DNA from: a virus | IMG/VR virus record: IMGVR_UViG_3300048924_000032 | Span: 1-25,429 of that record | Length of the DNA stretch: 25,429 bases | Reading direction: 5' to 3' (one strand) | In this document: positions 7,471 through 15,214 of the stretch, in pieces | Layout: every line of letters begins with the position of its first letter | Position numbering within the stretch: the stretch's first letter is position 1 | Notes under the pieces: model-generated | Databases searched by the model: none | Told to the model about the DNA's origin: nothing | The model's input: the letters and a program-made list of their open reading frames with translations, nothing else | Program-made: the position numbers and the translations under genes

Positions 7471-7493
7471 ATTGCCTGAAGAAAGGTAAATCC

Positions 7494-8723
7494 ATGCCAG
7501 TACATCAAAAAGATGGCAAATGGTACTGGGGTAGCAAAGGCCCATTTGTGTCGAAAGAGAAAGCTGAAGAAGTAGAGCGAGCGGCATACGCCAATGGCTA
7601 CCGAGGCGACTCCTACGACATGGGCTCATCAGTCCGCACGTATGACGATTACGGGCGAATGAATATCACCCAGTGCAACATCAGCAAAGAATGCGTTAGC
7701 CCATACAGGGGGTCAAGTTTGCCGGGATGGAGAGATTTAGGTCTTAACCCTGATCGTCTCTATTACATCTACCGCCCTGCAGAAGAGCTTATCCGCGCCG
7801 CTGACTCGTTCAATAACGTGCCAGTGACCATTGAGCACCCCAACCAGTTAGACACGCCTGACACTCCGCAGGAGCGCGTAGGCACAACCGGGACAGATAC
7901 GCGATTCGAAGCTCCTTATCTCGTTGCCAGCATGAAGCTGTGGGACAAGGCTGCAATTGAAGGTGTGGAAAATTCCACACGACGCGAGCTTTCCATCTTC
8001 CCTTCATTCTTCGACCTGGATATGACCCCAGGCGAGTTCATGGGTCAGGCGTATGACGGCGTTGCCAGAAACATTTCAGGTAACTCTGTCGCGCTGACCA
8101 TTAAAGGCCGTGTTGGCGCTGAATGCGCCGTAGGCGATTCACAAGACCAAGAGGAAACTTTGATGGAAGGCTTGACCGACCTGATTAAAACCAAGTTTGC
8201 CACAGCATCCGATTCGGACGCTGATGAACTGGCAAAGGGCATCATGGAGCTTATGGCTCAGCATGAGCAAAGTGAAATCAATAAAGACAAGCCGGGCGAT
8301 AACGACGACCCGGAAAAAGATAAACCAGGTGATAACGATGATCCGGATAAGGACAAAGAAAAGTCTGGTGACAACGATGACCCAGAAAAAGAAAAGGATA
8401 AAGAGCCAATGGGTGATAGCGCCATTCGCGACCTGGTAGCCAAAGCCAAAACAGAAGCGCTGGCAGAAGCGCGTCGTGAGTTCTCAGCAACTCGTGAGGC
8501 CATGCGCACAGTTGAGCCAGTGTATGGGCATGTATCAGGTGACTCTGCAGATGATATCTACAAAGCAGTGCTCAAGCAGGAGAAGGTAAACATCGACGGC
8601 GTTCACCCATCAGCCTACAAAGCTCTGGTTCAGATGGCTATTCATAGCAAGACCAGCAAACAACCAGTAGGTGACTCTGCTGAGAAGCAGGCAAGCGCTG
8701 CTGACTTCCAAGAATATCTCTAA
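7494..8723 (+). CDS. prohead protease with scaffold-like C-terminal region (DUF2213 family)
   Basis: A 409-residue protein. Residues about 60-210 form the DUF2213 domain: IEHP holds a candidate catalytic His115 and RRELSIF a candidate nucleophile Ser167, as in herpes-type prohead proteases. Residues 223-409 look like a scaffold: acidic tandem repeats at 265-299, a helical Ala/Glu stretch, and a C-terminal tail. VGDS-like motifs at 213-216, 306-309, 348-351 and 392-395 could be self-cleavage sites. An internal start at 8163 may make scaffold alone. It lies directly before cement and capsid genes, as expected of protease/scaffold. Catalytic residues are assigned by pattern, not by alignment. 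Confidence 0.88.
   Translation: MPVHQKDGKWYWGSKGPFVSKEKAEEVERAAYANGYRGDSYDMGSSVRTYDDYGRMNITQCNISKECVSPYRGSSLPGWRDLGLNPDRLYYIYRPAEELIRAADSFNNVPVTIEHPNQLDTPDTPQERVGTTGTDTRFEAPYLVASMKLWDKAAIEGVENSTRRELSIFPSFFDLDMTPGEFMGQAYDGVARNISGNSVALTIKGRVGAECAVGDSQDQEETLMEGLTDLIKTKFATASDSDADELAKGIMELMAQHEQSEINKDKPGDNDDPEKDKPGDNDDPDKDKEKSGDNDDPEKEKDKEPMGDSAIRDLVAKAKTEALAEARREFSATREAMRTVEPVYGHVSGDSADDIYKAVLKQEKVNIDGVHPSAYKALVQMAIHSKTSKQPVGDSAEKQASAADFQEYL
8151..8165 (+). promoter_or_regulatory. internal ribosome site and start for a scaffold-only product
   Basis: GAGGAA (8151-8156) lies six bases before an in-frame ATG at 8163, inside the protease gene. Translation from here to 8723 would give a 186-residue protein holding the acidic repeats and C-terminal helices but no protease domain. 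The nested arrangement is known from lambda C/Nu3. Confidence 0.5.
8286..8390 (+). repeat. coding tandem repeat, acidic GDNDDP units
   Basis: Two 33-base units (8286-8318 and 8319-8351) and a longer third (8352-8390) encode D-K-P-G-D-N-D-D-P-x-K and close variants. Codon differences between units show that they are not a fresh duplication. The repeat forms a charged, probably disordered linker in the scaffold region. Confidence 0.85.
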
Positions 8724-8736
8724 GGGAAACCGAAAA

Positions 8737-9225
8737 ATGACCTTTCAGCAAACCGTAACTTTGTACCCAGCTCCGGGTAAAGAAGGCGATCTGGCATCAC
8801 TCAACCCTACCGCTGTGGCGCTGCCGCCTGAAGGTTCTTATAAGGCTGGCGCAAGTGGTGTCTATCAGGCTCGCTGGGTGTGGGTGGATGGCACTGACCC
8901 TACTCTGGTGAATAACACAGGCACAGGCCTTCCATTGGGCTTCGTGATGAATACCGGCAAGGGTGTCATTCCACTGGGTTCAACTGGCTCCATGCTTGTA
9001 GAGCCAGGCACTGACCTGGGCGTATTCACTGTCGGCGACTTCTGGGTGCGCACTGCTACCGCAGCAACTGTCGGGCAGAAAATCTTCGCAGTCCTGGCTG
9101 ATGGCACCACCAAAACTGGCGCTGCCGGTGCAACCATTTCTGGCGCAGTAGAGACTTCTTACTGGGTGGCGTCTGCAGCAGATGCAAACTCAATTATTAA
9201 AATGACCAAGCAGGGGGTTCTGTAA
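8737..9225 (+). CDS. capsid cement or decoration protein (DUF2190/Gp24-like)
   Basis: A 162-residue Gly/Ala/Thr/Val-rich protein with a beta-strand pattern and no signal or membrane segment. Size, composition and place directly before the major capsid gene match the structural cement proteins that lock expanded capsids of this phage type. ATG 8737 is used because AAGGGA lies ten bases upstream; the frame is open back to 8671 but overlaps the protease gene. Its TAA overlaps the capsid ATG (TAATG), coupling the two for high-level synthesis. Confidence 0.75.
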   Translation: MTFQQTVTLYPAPGKEGDLASLNPTAVALPPEGSYKAGASGVYQARWVWVDGTDPTLVNNTGTGLPLGFVMNTGKGVIPLGSTGSMLVEPGTDLGVFTVGDFWVRTATAATVGQKIFAVLADGTTKTGAAGATISGAVETSYWVASAADANSIIKMTKQGVL

Positions 9226-10256
9226 TGGAGCTTAATCAATCCACTCTGCCGCAGTACCTGAAAGTACTGGCAGACAAGGGCGTAGTCTTCGAGAAAACCC
9301 CTTCTTATCTTTCCATGAAAGGTGTAGTAGGTGACTCCGCAGTAGATATGGCTACTGTAGCAAACGGTGGTATTCCGGCTGCTGCAGCTCAGGTCATCGA
9401 CCCGATGATTATCAAGCAACTTTTCGCACCAACCGTGGCAACCCAGATTTACCCGGAAGTGAAGAAAGGCACATGGGCGGTTCAGGATGTATTGTTCCCA
9501 CGTACTGAAGAAGCGTACGAAATAGTTGCTTATGACGATCGCTCTCGCGCTGGCTCAACCCACGTCAACGCTAACTGGGAACAGCGTCGCCAGATGCGCT
9601 TCCAGGGCATGAACGAATGGGGAGACCTGGAGCAAGAGAAGTACGGCATGGCGCTGATTCCTTACGTTGCCATGAAGCAGGCGGCTGGCGTTGATGCCAT
9701 TAACCGTTTCTTCAACAAGTCATACATGTACGGCATCTCTGGTGCGCCTAACTTCGGCATCATGAACGACCCGGCATTACCTGCGGCTCTGACCCCAATC
9801 ACCACCGCTGACGGTAAAGTGAAATGGGCAGACAAAGACGCTGTTGGCATCTTCAACGATGTGAAGAAGATGTTCACCAACCTGGCTGCTAAAAACCAGG
9901 GTCTGGTGCAGGAAACTAGCCCAATGAAACTGGTTGTGAGCCCAAGCGATAACGCCTCTTTGGGCGCAATCAACGCGCTGGGTACGGCTTCAGCTATCGA
10001 CCTGATTAAGAAGACCTATACCAGCCTGACTGTTGTGGTAGTTCCTGAGTTTGGCACTCCTTCAGGTGGCCTGATTCAGCTGATCGCCGAGAGCCTGGGT
10101 GGTACTCCTGTCGGTAATACCGTCTACACAGAAAAAATGCGTGCATTCCCGGTATTCGTTGAGCACTCAATGACCAGCCAGAAACTGGCAGCCGGTACTC
10201 TCGGCACCGTTATCTACCGCCCATCCGGCGTTGTTCAAATGACAGGGACTCTCTAA
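9225..10256 (+). CDS. major capsid protein (DUF2184 family)
   Basis: A 343-residue HK97-fold coat protein of the DUF2184 group. Recognisable parts are the TVATQIYPEVKKGTWAVQDV segment, the E-loop and domain region RRQMRFQGMNEWGDLEQEKYG, the GISGAPNFGIMNDP block and the C-terminal YRPSGVVQMTGTL. Residues 35-38 (VGDS) lie at the end of a short N-terminal arm and are a candidate processing point, which would leave a mature chain starting near AVDMATVANGG. It is coupled to the cement gene before it and the small gene after it by TAATG overlaps. Confidence 0.92.
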   Translation: MELNQSTLPQYLKVLADKGVVFEKTPSYLSMKGVVGDSAVDMATVANGGIPAAAAQVIDPMIIKQLFAPTVATQIYPEVKKGTWAVQDVLFPRTEEAYEIVAYDDRSRAGSTHVNANWEQRRQMRFQGMNEWGDLEQEKYGMALIPYVAMKQAAGVDAINRFFNKSYMYGISGAPNFGIMNDPALPAALTPITTADGKVKWADKDAVGIFNDVKKMFTNLAAKNQGLVQETSPMKLVVSPSDNASLGAINALGTASAIDLIKKTYTSLTVVVVPEFGTPSGGLIQLIAESLGGTPVGNTVYTEKMRAFPVFVEHSMTSQKLAAGTLGTVIYRPSGVVQMTGTL

Positions 10257-10576
10257 TGGCTAACGTAGTAGTAAGTAGCAAGCTCATTCACGGCACCGTT
10301 TTCGAAGTGAACGGTAAAGAGATCGTGGTAAACGGCCAGAACAGCAGCGAACTCGTTGCTGTTCGCGGTTATGAAGGCTTATGCGGCATGACCCACATGC
10401 CTGAAGAACTGTGGCAGGCCATTGAGAGTAAGTACGCTGATATGACCGTTATCAAGGATGGTTTTATCTTCGCTCAGAAAAATGAGGCTAACGCCAAAGC
10501 TGCAGCAGAAGACAAGAAGGACCTGAAAACTGGCGGTGAGCAACACGTACTGAAAAAAGGCGAGAAAGAGGAATAA
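10256..10576 (+). CDS. small head-region protein, unknown
   Basis: A 106-residue protein I cannot place in a named family. The first two thirds look folded (KEIVVNGQNSSELVAVRGYEG, then a Trp-containing helix). The last 30 residues are Lys/Glu/Ala-rich and probably disordered. It begins in the capsid stop codon (TAATG) and ends three bases before the next gene. Genes in this slot of related phages encode small connector or head-completion factors; that role is inferred from position only. Confidence 0.6.
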   Translation: MANVVVSSKLIHGTVFEVNGKEIVVNGQNSSELVAVRGYEGLCGMTHMPEELWQAIESKYADMTVIKDGFIFAQKNEANAKAAAEDKKDLKTGGEQHVLKKGEKEE

Positions 10577-10579
10577 CGT

Positions 10580-10981
10580 ATGGGCGTCGTAACTCTGGAT
10601 GTGGCCGAGTGGAAGTCGAAATATCCGCAATATAACGCGCTTACAGACCAGCAGGTTGAAGACCTGTTTTACGCCGCAACTACCTATCTGGAGAACACGC
10701 CGCAATCCGTTATTACTGACGAAGAGAAGAGGAAATACTTCCTCTATCTTCTGACGGCGCACCTTGCTTACTTATTCTACGTTGATGCAAATGGCAATGG
10801 CGGTGTGACCGGAATGGTAGGCCGCCTTTCTTCTGCCTCTGAGGGTAGCGTAAGTGTAGGTTCGGCAATGAGCAATGTTCCATTCAATGCCGAGTTCTTT
10901 CTTCAGTCGCCATATGGATTCACCTTCTGGCAGGCCACAAAGATTTATCGGATGGGCTTTTACAGGTGTAGATGCAGATGA
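10580..10981 (+). CDS. head-tail adaptor (DUF4054 family)
   Basis: A 133-residue protein with the DUF4054 pattern: WKSKYPQYNALTDQQVEDLF, a helix ending in YLLTAHLAYLFY, then GMVGRLSSASEGSVSVGSA and a C-terminal YGFTFWQATKIYRMGFYRC. Proteins of this family occupy the connector just below the portal and act like SPP1 gp15-type adaptors. It ends in an ATGA overlap with the next gene, which keeps the neck genes at matched output. Confidence 0.85.
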   Translation: MGVVTLDVAEWKSKYPQYNALTDQQVEDLFYAATTYLENTPQSVITDEEKRKYFLYLLTAHLAYLFYVDANGNGGVTGMVGRLSSASEGSVSVGSAMSNVPFNAEFFLQSPYGFTFWQATKIYRMGFYRCRCR

Positions 10982-11442
10982 GCGACAAGATACTCGATGC
11001 GCTGAATAACATCGCCAGAAACCTCTCAGATAAGCAATTGAAGGTTGGATTTATAGATGGGGCCACATATCCAGACGGTACGCCTGTGGCAATGGTCGCA
11101 GCGACCAACGAATATGGAAATCCTGCCAATAATCAACCTCCAAGACCATTCTTCCGAAATGCCATTGCTGAGCATGAAAGCGAATGGCTGGATGCCATAT
11201 CAAGAGGCCTCCAGAAAGGCGTACCGCTTGATGATGTTCTTGCGGTGGTTGGTGAAAGGGCTGTGGGTGATGTCGTTCAGTCAATTGCCACGCTAATGGA
11301 TCCTCCGCTTTCCCCTGCAACTATCGCATCGCGCAAGTCGAAAGGTAATGCCTCAACAAAACCTCTCGTTGACACCAAAGTCATGATTCGTGATGTGCAT
11401 TATGAGGTAGGCGAAATTGAACCTTCACAAGATAGCCAATAA
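10978..11442 (+). CDS. neck or tail-completion protein (gp10-like)
   Basis: A 154-residue protein. The signature is VGFIDGATYPDGTPVAMVAA followed by NEYG and PPRPFFR, typical of small head-tail joining and tail-completion proteins in Mu-like and HK97 gp10-like groups. A longer C-terminal helical part follows. ATG 10978 forms an ATGA overlap with the adaptor stop and has AGGTG nine bases upstream, so it is preferred to ATG 10972, which is only three bases from that site. The exact family is less sure than the neck role. Confidence 0.7.
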   Translation: MSDKILDALNNIARNLSDKQLKVGFIDGATYPDGTPVAMVAATNEYGNPANNQPPRPFFRNAIAEHESEWLDAISRGLQKGVPLDDVLAVVGERAVGDVVQSIATLMDPPLSPATIASRKSKGNASTKPLVDTKVMIRDVHYEVGEIEPSQDSQ

Positions 11443-11788
11443 CGCCATTCGCAGAGTAAACCCAAACATCCAGGCGGTACTCAAAAAATACGCAGGTGAA
11501 ACCATCGGTCCCGGTCGAAAGCCAACTCCCTCTTATCTACCTGACCAGAACGTAACCATTCAGCTTCAGCCCATCAGTCGCGGCGATATGCAGCACGTCG
11601 ACGGAATGAATATTCAAGGGCTGGCGAAGGTGATTTATGTGAACGGGAACTATTTCAGCGTGCAGCGAGAACTGGAACAGGGCGGGGATATCTTCGTTAT
11701 CAATGGCGAGCAATGGCTTGTTGTTGAGCCTCTCGAGCTTTGGCCTGACTGGTGCCGCCTCATTGCTGTATTGCAGGTGAGCCCATGA
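11417..11788 (+). CDS. head-closure-like neck protein
   Basis: A 123-residue beta-rich protein with VTIQLQPISRGDMQHVDGMNIQG in the middle and INGEQWLVVEPLELWPDWCRLIAVLQ at the end, the layout of small stopper or collar proteins. I do not know a firm family name. The only usable start is TTG 11417: an in-frame ATG upstream at 11402 is followed by TAG, and the next internal Met is far downstream. It overlaps the previous gene by 26 bases and the next as ATGA. Confidence 0.6.
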   Translation: MNLHKIANNAIRRVNPNIQAVLKKYAGETIGPGRKPTPSYLPDQNVTIQLQPISRGDMQHVDGMNIQGLAKVIYVNGNYFSVQRELEQGGDIFVINGEQWLVVEPLELWPDWCRLIAVLQVSP

Positions 11789-12300
11789 ATGACTTCACCG
11801 TAGATAATGTAATCGACGTTCTGGCGGATTACATCGAACCCATAGCCGGTATTTGCCAGCAGGCACAGGCTAACAGGGTGCCGATGCAAAAAGGCCAGTT
11901 CTGCATCCTGACCCCCTTGCGATTCACGCGGCTATCTACGACGAGAGATATCAAGCAGGACACAGGCTCTCCGTCGACAAGCGCTATGGGGTACACCGAG
12001 GTTCGCCAGGCAGATATCCAGGTTGATATCTATGGTCAGGGTGCAGGGGATCGGGCAATCGCCCTAGAAACCACATTCGCCAGTAGCTACGGCTACGACA
12101 CCATCAAAGCCATCGACGCCAGACTGGCTCCTCTTTACTCATCTCCGGCAATTCAGGCTCCCATGATAGATGCGGAAAGCCAGTGGCAGGAGCGATACAC
12201 GCTAACTCTTTCTCTGCAGGCGCACATTACCGTGTCGTTCCCGCAGGACTACTTCGACAAAGCAGAAATTACAACTGAACAGGTGGATGACCGCCCATGA
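11785..12300 (+). CDS. neck/tail terminator protein (gp12-like, LIC_12616 type)
   Basis: A 171-residue protein placed between the head-closure gene and the sheath gene. The centre has a beta segment EVRQADIQVDIYGQGAGDRAIAL and the C-terminus YTLTLSLQAHITVSFPQDYF, matching the neck terminator family seen in contractile phages of this type. It likely caps the tail tube and joins it to the head. ATG 11785 overlaps the previous stop as ATGA behind an AGGTGAG site. Its own stop overlaps the sheath start in the same way. Confidence 0.7.
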   Translation: MNDFTVDNVIDVLADYIEPIAGICQQAQANRVPMQKGQFCILTPLRFTRLSTTRDIKQDTGSPSTSAMGYTEVRQADIQVDIYGQGAGDRAIALETTFASSYGYDTIKAIDARLAPLYSSPAIQAPMIDAESQWQERYTLTLSLQAHITVSFPQDYFDKAEITTEQVDDRP

Positions 12301-13787
12301 GCACAATCCCTTTATCCGTAGATTTTAATATCACGCCAAATGTCGTTACACCTGCCGGTTCTGCGGTTGATGCTAACGGCCTGATGCTGACTGACAATGA
12401 ACTGGTGCCTGTGGGCTCAGTTGTCTCTTACTTCTCTGCAGCTGATGTGTCAGCTTTGATGGGCAGCACATCAAAAGAATTCCTTGCCGCGCAGCAGTAT
12501 TTCAACGGCTACGAAAACTCATCCGTTATTCCGGGTGAATTGCTGATGTACCGCGTAATCACCGCTGATGTGGCAGGTTACCTGCTATCAGGCAATCTGA
12601 AAGGTGTTGCACTGGCGACGCTTAAGGCAATTCCATCAGGAACTATCACCCTCACCGTAGATGGTGTATCAACTACCAGTTCGTCCATCGACCTTTCCAC
12701 GGCTACAAGCTTTAGCGACATCGCATCCAAGCTGCAGACTGGTATCGGCGCGAGCAAGGTTGCGGTTGAGTGGCTGCCAATTGCCAATCGATTCATCATT
12801 CGCTCAGTGACTACCGGCGCTGATAGCCAGGTGTCTTATGCATCTCCTGGTGCGCTGGCAACAGGCCTGATGCTGACGCAAGCAACCGCTGCGACTGTTT
12901 CCCCGGGCTCTGATGCGGTCACGCTGACTGACACGATGAATAACATCATCAACACCAATCAGAACTGGATCCTGTTTAACTCCCTGGTTGAGTTAACCGA
13001 CGACCAGAAAACTGAGCTGTGTGCGTGGGCAAATGGCAGCAAAAACCGCTTCGGCTATGTGGTGCATGACACTACCGCTGCAGGCACTATCGCCAACAAC
13101 GCTAACTGCTTCGTGCAGAAGGTTGTCGTGGCTAACGGGTATGAGAACATCTTCCCGGTGTACGGTTCATATCTGTACAGCGTTACAGCGCTGGCATATG
13201 CGGCATCTGTAGACTTCGCTCGCACTAACGGGCGCGTATCGTTCAAATTCCGTGGCTTCTCAGGACTTGCTCCTAACGTAAGCGATCTGGCTACGGCGCA
13301 AGCCCTGAAGTCAAACGGATACAACTTCTACGGCTCTTACAGCCTTAACAAGACGATGGCGCAGTATGCATCAGGCGGTGCTATCTCAGGCAAATTCGTC
13401 TGGCTGGACAGCTTCATTGACCAGGTATGGATTAACGCGAATCTCGTAGGCGCTTATGCAAACCTGTTCACAAATAACCAGTCCTACCCATTCAACCAGA
13501 ATGGCTATGGCGCGATTCAGGCAGCCACAATCGATGTGGCAAACCAGGCTCTGACCTTTGGTGCAATTCAGAAGGGCGTCGTGCTCGACCAGGCACAGAT
13601 TCGAATCGTGAATAACACCGTGGGCAAGGATATCTCTGCGACCCTTTACTCTGAAGGCTGGTATCTGTTTATCCCAACTCAGACCGGTGCTGCTCGTCTG
13701 GAGCGCGACCTGAAAGGAGCAATCTTCTTTTATGTTGATGGGCAACTTATTCAGAGCATTACTATGTCGTCTACAGCTATTCTGTAA
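12297..13787 (+). CDS. contractile tail sheath protein (DUF3383 family)
   Basis: A 496-residue sheath subunit of the DUF3383 group. The first part has IPLSVDFNITPNVVTPAG and an Ala/Ser/Thr-rich domain. The second holds FARTNGRVSFKFRGFSGL, the SNGYNFYGSYS block and WLDSFIDQVWINANLVG. The C-terminal Y-x-E-G-W-Y-L-F-I-P segment fits the domain that joins neighbouring subunits. Its presence makes this a myovirus-like particle. The tail tube gene is expected next but is displaced by about 570 bases by an antisense homing endonuclease gene. Confidence 0.9.
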   Translation: MSTIPLSVDFNITPNVVTPAGSAVDANGLMLTDNELVPVGSVVSYFSAADVSALMGSTSKEFLAAQQYFNGYENSSVIPGELLMYRVITADVAGYLLSGNLKGVALATLKAIPSGTITLTVDGVSTTSSSIDLSTATSFSDIASKLQTGIGASKVAVEWLPIANRFIIRSVTTGADSQVSYASPGALATGLMLTQATAATVSPGSDAVTLTDTMNNIINTNQNWILFNSLVELTDDQKTELCAWANGSKNRFGYVVHDTTAAGTIANNANCFVQKVVVANGYENIFPVYGSYLYSVTALAYAASVDFARTNGRVSFKFRGFSGLAPNVSDLATAQALKSNGYNFYGSYSLNKTMAQYASGGAISGKFVWLDSFIDQVWINANLVGAYANLFTNNQSYPFNQNGYGAIQAATIDVANQALTFGAIQKGVVLDQAQIRIVNNTVGKDISATLYSEGWYLFIPTQTGAARLERDLKGAIFFYVDGQLIQSITMSSTAIL

Positions 13788-13810
13788 AAAGAGGACGGTT
13801 AAGCCGCCCT
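13786..13810 (-). terminator. intrinsic terminator of the HNH gene, overlapping its stop codon
   Basis: On the minus strand AGGGCGG (complement of 13804-13810) pairs with CCGTCCT (complement of 13792-13798) with one mismatch. The loop contains the HNH stop codon and five Ts follow (complement of 13786-13790). It ends the endonuclease transcript before it runs antisense into the sheath gene. Confidence 0.6.
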
Positions 13811-14287
13811 GCCGTGATTTACATGAAACCCTGAAGATATTTCGGCTATGATTCGTGCTTCACAAGCTTTAATGAAGTCTGAGTACCAGCCCAAGTGTTT
13901 GCGCTTACGATTAATGTTTATATATGCCTGCCATAGGTTGTGACGACGACTCCAGCACACCCCTGTGATTCCGGTTTTGCTGTCGCTCCTTACCGGCATA
14001 TTCATGGCGTTTCCTTCTCTGCTAACCAACCGAAGGTTTTCTATTCTGTTGTTTGTGAAGTTTCCGTCTATATGATCAATAAACATTCCGCTGGGTATTG
14101 TCCCTTTATGCATCTCCCAGATAATCCTATGCGTGCGATATGATACTTTGTCAATCATAACTCTTGAGTATCCGTGGTCATTGATACTTTTAACTAGAGT
14201 TCCTTCTTTGATACATCCCCGGCTTACTTTCCAATAAAGTTGCCCGGTGGATTGGCAGTATGTGAATAAAGAATTGTAATCAATCAT
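13799..14287 (-). CDS. HNH homing endonuclease with AP2 DNA-binding domain
   Basis: A 162-residue free-standing endonuclease. Residues about 50-95 carry the HNH_3 pattern: THRIIWEMHKG, the metal-site core FIDHIDGNFTNNRIENLRLV, then SREGN. Residues about 105-150 form an AP2 domain with TGITGVCWSRRHNLWQAYI and KHLGWYSDFIKACEAR. Such enzymes cut phage DNA lacking the gene and spread by repair. It lies in antisense between sheath and tube, opposite every structural gene. GAGG lies about ten bases upstream of ATG. The sequence looks more AT-rich than the flanking genes, consistent with recent entry. Confidence 0.93.
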   Translation of the reverse strand: MIDYNSLFTYCQSTGQLYWKVSRGCIKEGTLVKSINDHGYSRVMIDKVSYRTHRIIWEMHKGTIPSGMFIDHIDGNFTNNRIENLRLVSREGNAMNMPVRSDSKTGITGVCWSRRHNLWQAYININRKRKHLGWYSDFIKACEARIIAEISSGFHVNHGRAA

Positions 14288-14358
14288 AAAATATCCTCAT
14301 GCAATGATGGGTATTATCTCATTCTGAATTAACGAATTAAATTCAACAGGAATTTAAA

Positions 14359-14793
14359 ATGCCGATCGACATTACAAGTGCTAATTCCAAGCTGCGCATC
14401 GTCGTGCCATCTTACTACCCTGGCGGTTTTGATGTAGATGATTACGCAGCCGACAACATGTTTGAAACCGGTGCGCTTCAGAACAAAGAAGACATGATGT
14501 CAGCAGACGGTAAATACCATGCTGGCTTCATCTTCAACCCGACAGAGTTCACCATTAACCTGATGGCTACGTCGAATGCCAGTAGCCTATTGGATGACTG
14601 GATTGCGGCAGAGCGAACGGCAATCTCTGCGTTTGCCTGTAACGCCACCCTGACGGTACCAGCCTTAGGGGCGAAGTGGAACTTCGTGAACGGCGTCCTC
14701 TACACCTGGACACCAACCCCTCCAGGGCGTCGAGTTCTCCAGCCTCGCCCTGCAGTATTCCACTTTGAAACGGTAACCCGGAGTGCAATCTGA
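14359..14793 (+). CDS. tail tube protein
   Basis: A 144-residue protein in the tube slot after the sheath gene. Segments such as GGFDVDDYAADNMFETGALQ, an FNPTEFTINLMATS strand pair and WNFVNGVLYTWTPTPPGRRVLQ followed by VFHFETV fit the small beta-barrel tube proteins of contractile phages, which stack as hexamers inside the sheath. AGGAA precedes ATG by about eight bases. It ends in a TGATG overlap with the chaperone gene. The AT-rich 71 bases upstream lie between the two divergent starts and show no clear promoter. Confidence 0.75.
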   Translation: MPIDITSANSKLRIVVPSYYPGGFDVDDYAADNMFETGALQNKEDMMSADGKYHAGFIFNPTEFTINLMATSNASSLLDDWIAAERTAISAFACNATLTVPALGAKWNFVNGVLYTWTPTPPGRRVLQPRPAVFHFETVTRSAI

Positions 14794-15203
14794 TGTCTCG
14801 TAAGGAAATTCCTTTCATCGTCGAAGAAGAAGGGCGCGACAAGGGTAAAGAGTTTATCATCACAGAAATGTCGGCATGGGACGCCGACACTCTGGCGCAG
14901 GATATCTTCCGCGCGATGGGTGACTCCAATTACAGCCAGATTCCTGCTGATGTAATCGCCATGGGCTGTGCTGGTCTGGCTACTGTCGGTCTGAGCGTTA
15001 TCTCTGCATCATCTCCTGATGTTGCGCGTCAATTGCGCGATCGCCTGATGTCCACGGTTGATATTGTCATCACCCATGAAGGAACTCGCCAGCAGCGTAA
15101 AGTGAATGGCGCACTGGATTTCGAAGAGGTCTCCACTATCCGCACTCTGCTGGACAAAGTCTTCAAGGTTAACTTCGATTTTTTAACGATCGCCGGAGAG
15201 TAA
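14793..15203 (+). CDS. tail assembly chaperone
   Basis: A 136-residue protein between tube and tape measure, the usual position of tail assembly chaperones. It has a small N-terminal beta region (EIPFIVEEEGRDKGKEFIITEM) and helical segments, including DADTLAQDIFRAMGDSNYSQ and EEVSTIRTLLDKVFKV. It starts within the tube stop (TGATG). Near its end the codons GAT TTT TTA carry a T-TTT-TTA slippery heptamer; a -1 shift there continues into the next ORF and would give a 208-residue fusion, analogous to lambda G/GT. The chaperone would coat the tape measure and recruit tube subunits. Confidence 0.8.
   Translation: MSRKEIPFIVEEEGRDKGKEFIITEMSAWDADTLAQDIFRAMGDSNYSQIPADVIAMGCAGLATVGLSVISASSPDVARQLRDRLMSTVDIVITHEGTRQQRKVNGALDFEEVSTIRTLLDKVFKVNFDFLTIAGE
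15179..15185 (+). promoter_or_regulatory. -1 ribosomal frameshift site (T TTT TTA)
   Basis: The heptamer is in the correct zero-frame register: GAT (15177-15179), TTT, TTA. After a -1 slip reading continues at 15185 without a stop into the frame of the ORF at 15215-15418. A seven-pair hairpin, GGAAGAG (15217-15223) with CTCTTCC (15228-15234), lies about 31 bases downstream. Confidence 0.75.
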
Positions 15204-15214
15204 AGTACCCATTC

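Noticed and set aside
8286-8390. Possible CRISPR-like repeat
   Set aside because: The units are contiguous, in frame, divergent at synonymous sites and have no spacers; they encode a protein repeat.
14793-15203. MGDS in the tail chaperone and GDS in the tape measure as further protease sites
   Set aside because: Tail proteins are not present in the prohead and the residues lie inside likely helices, so these are probably chance matches.
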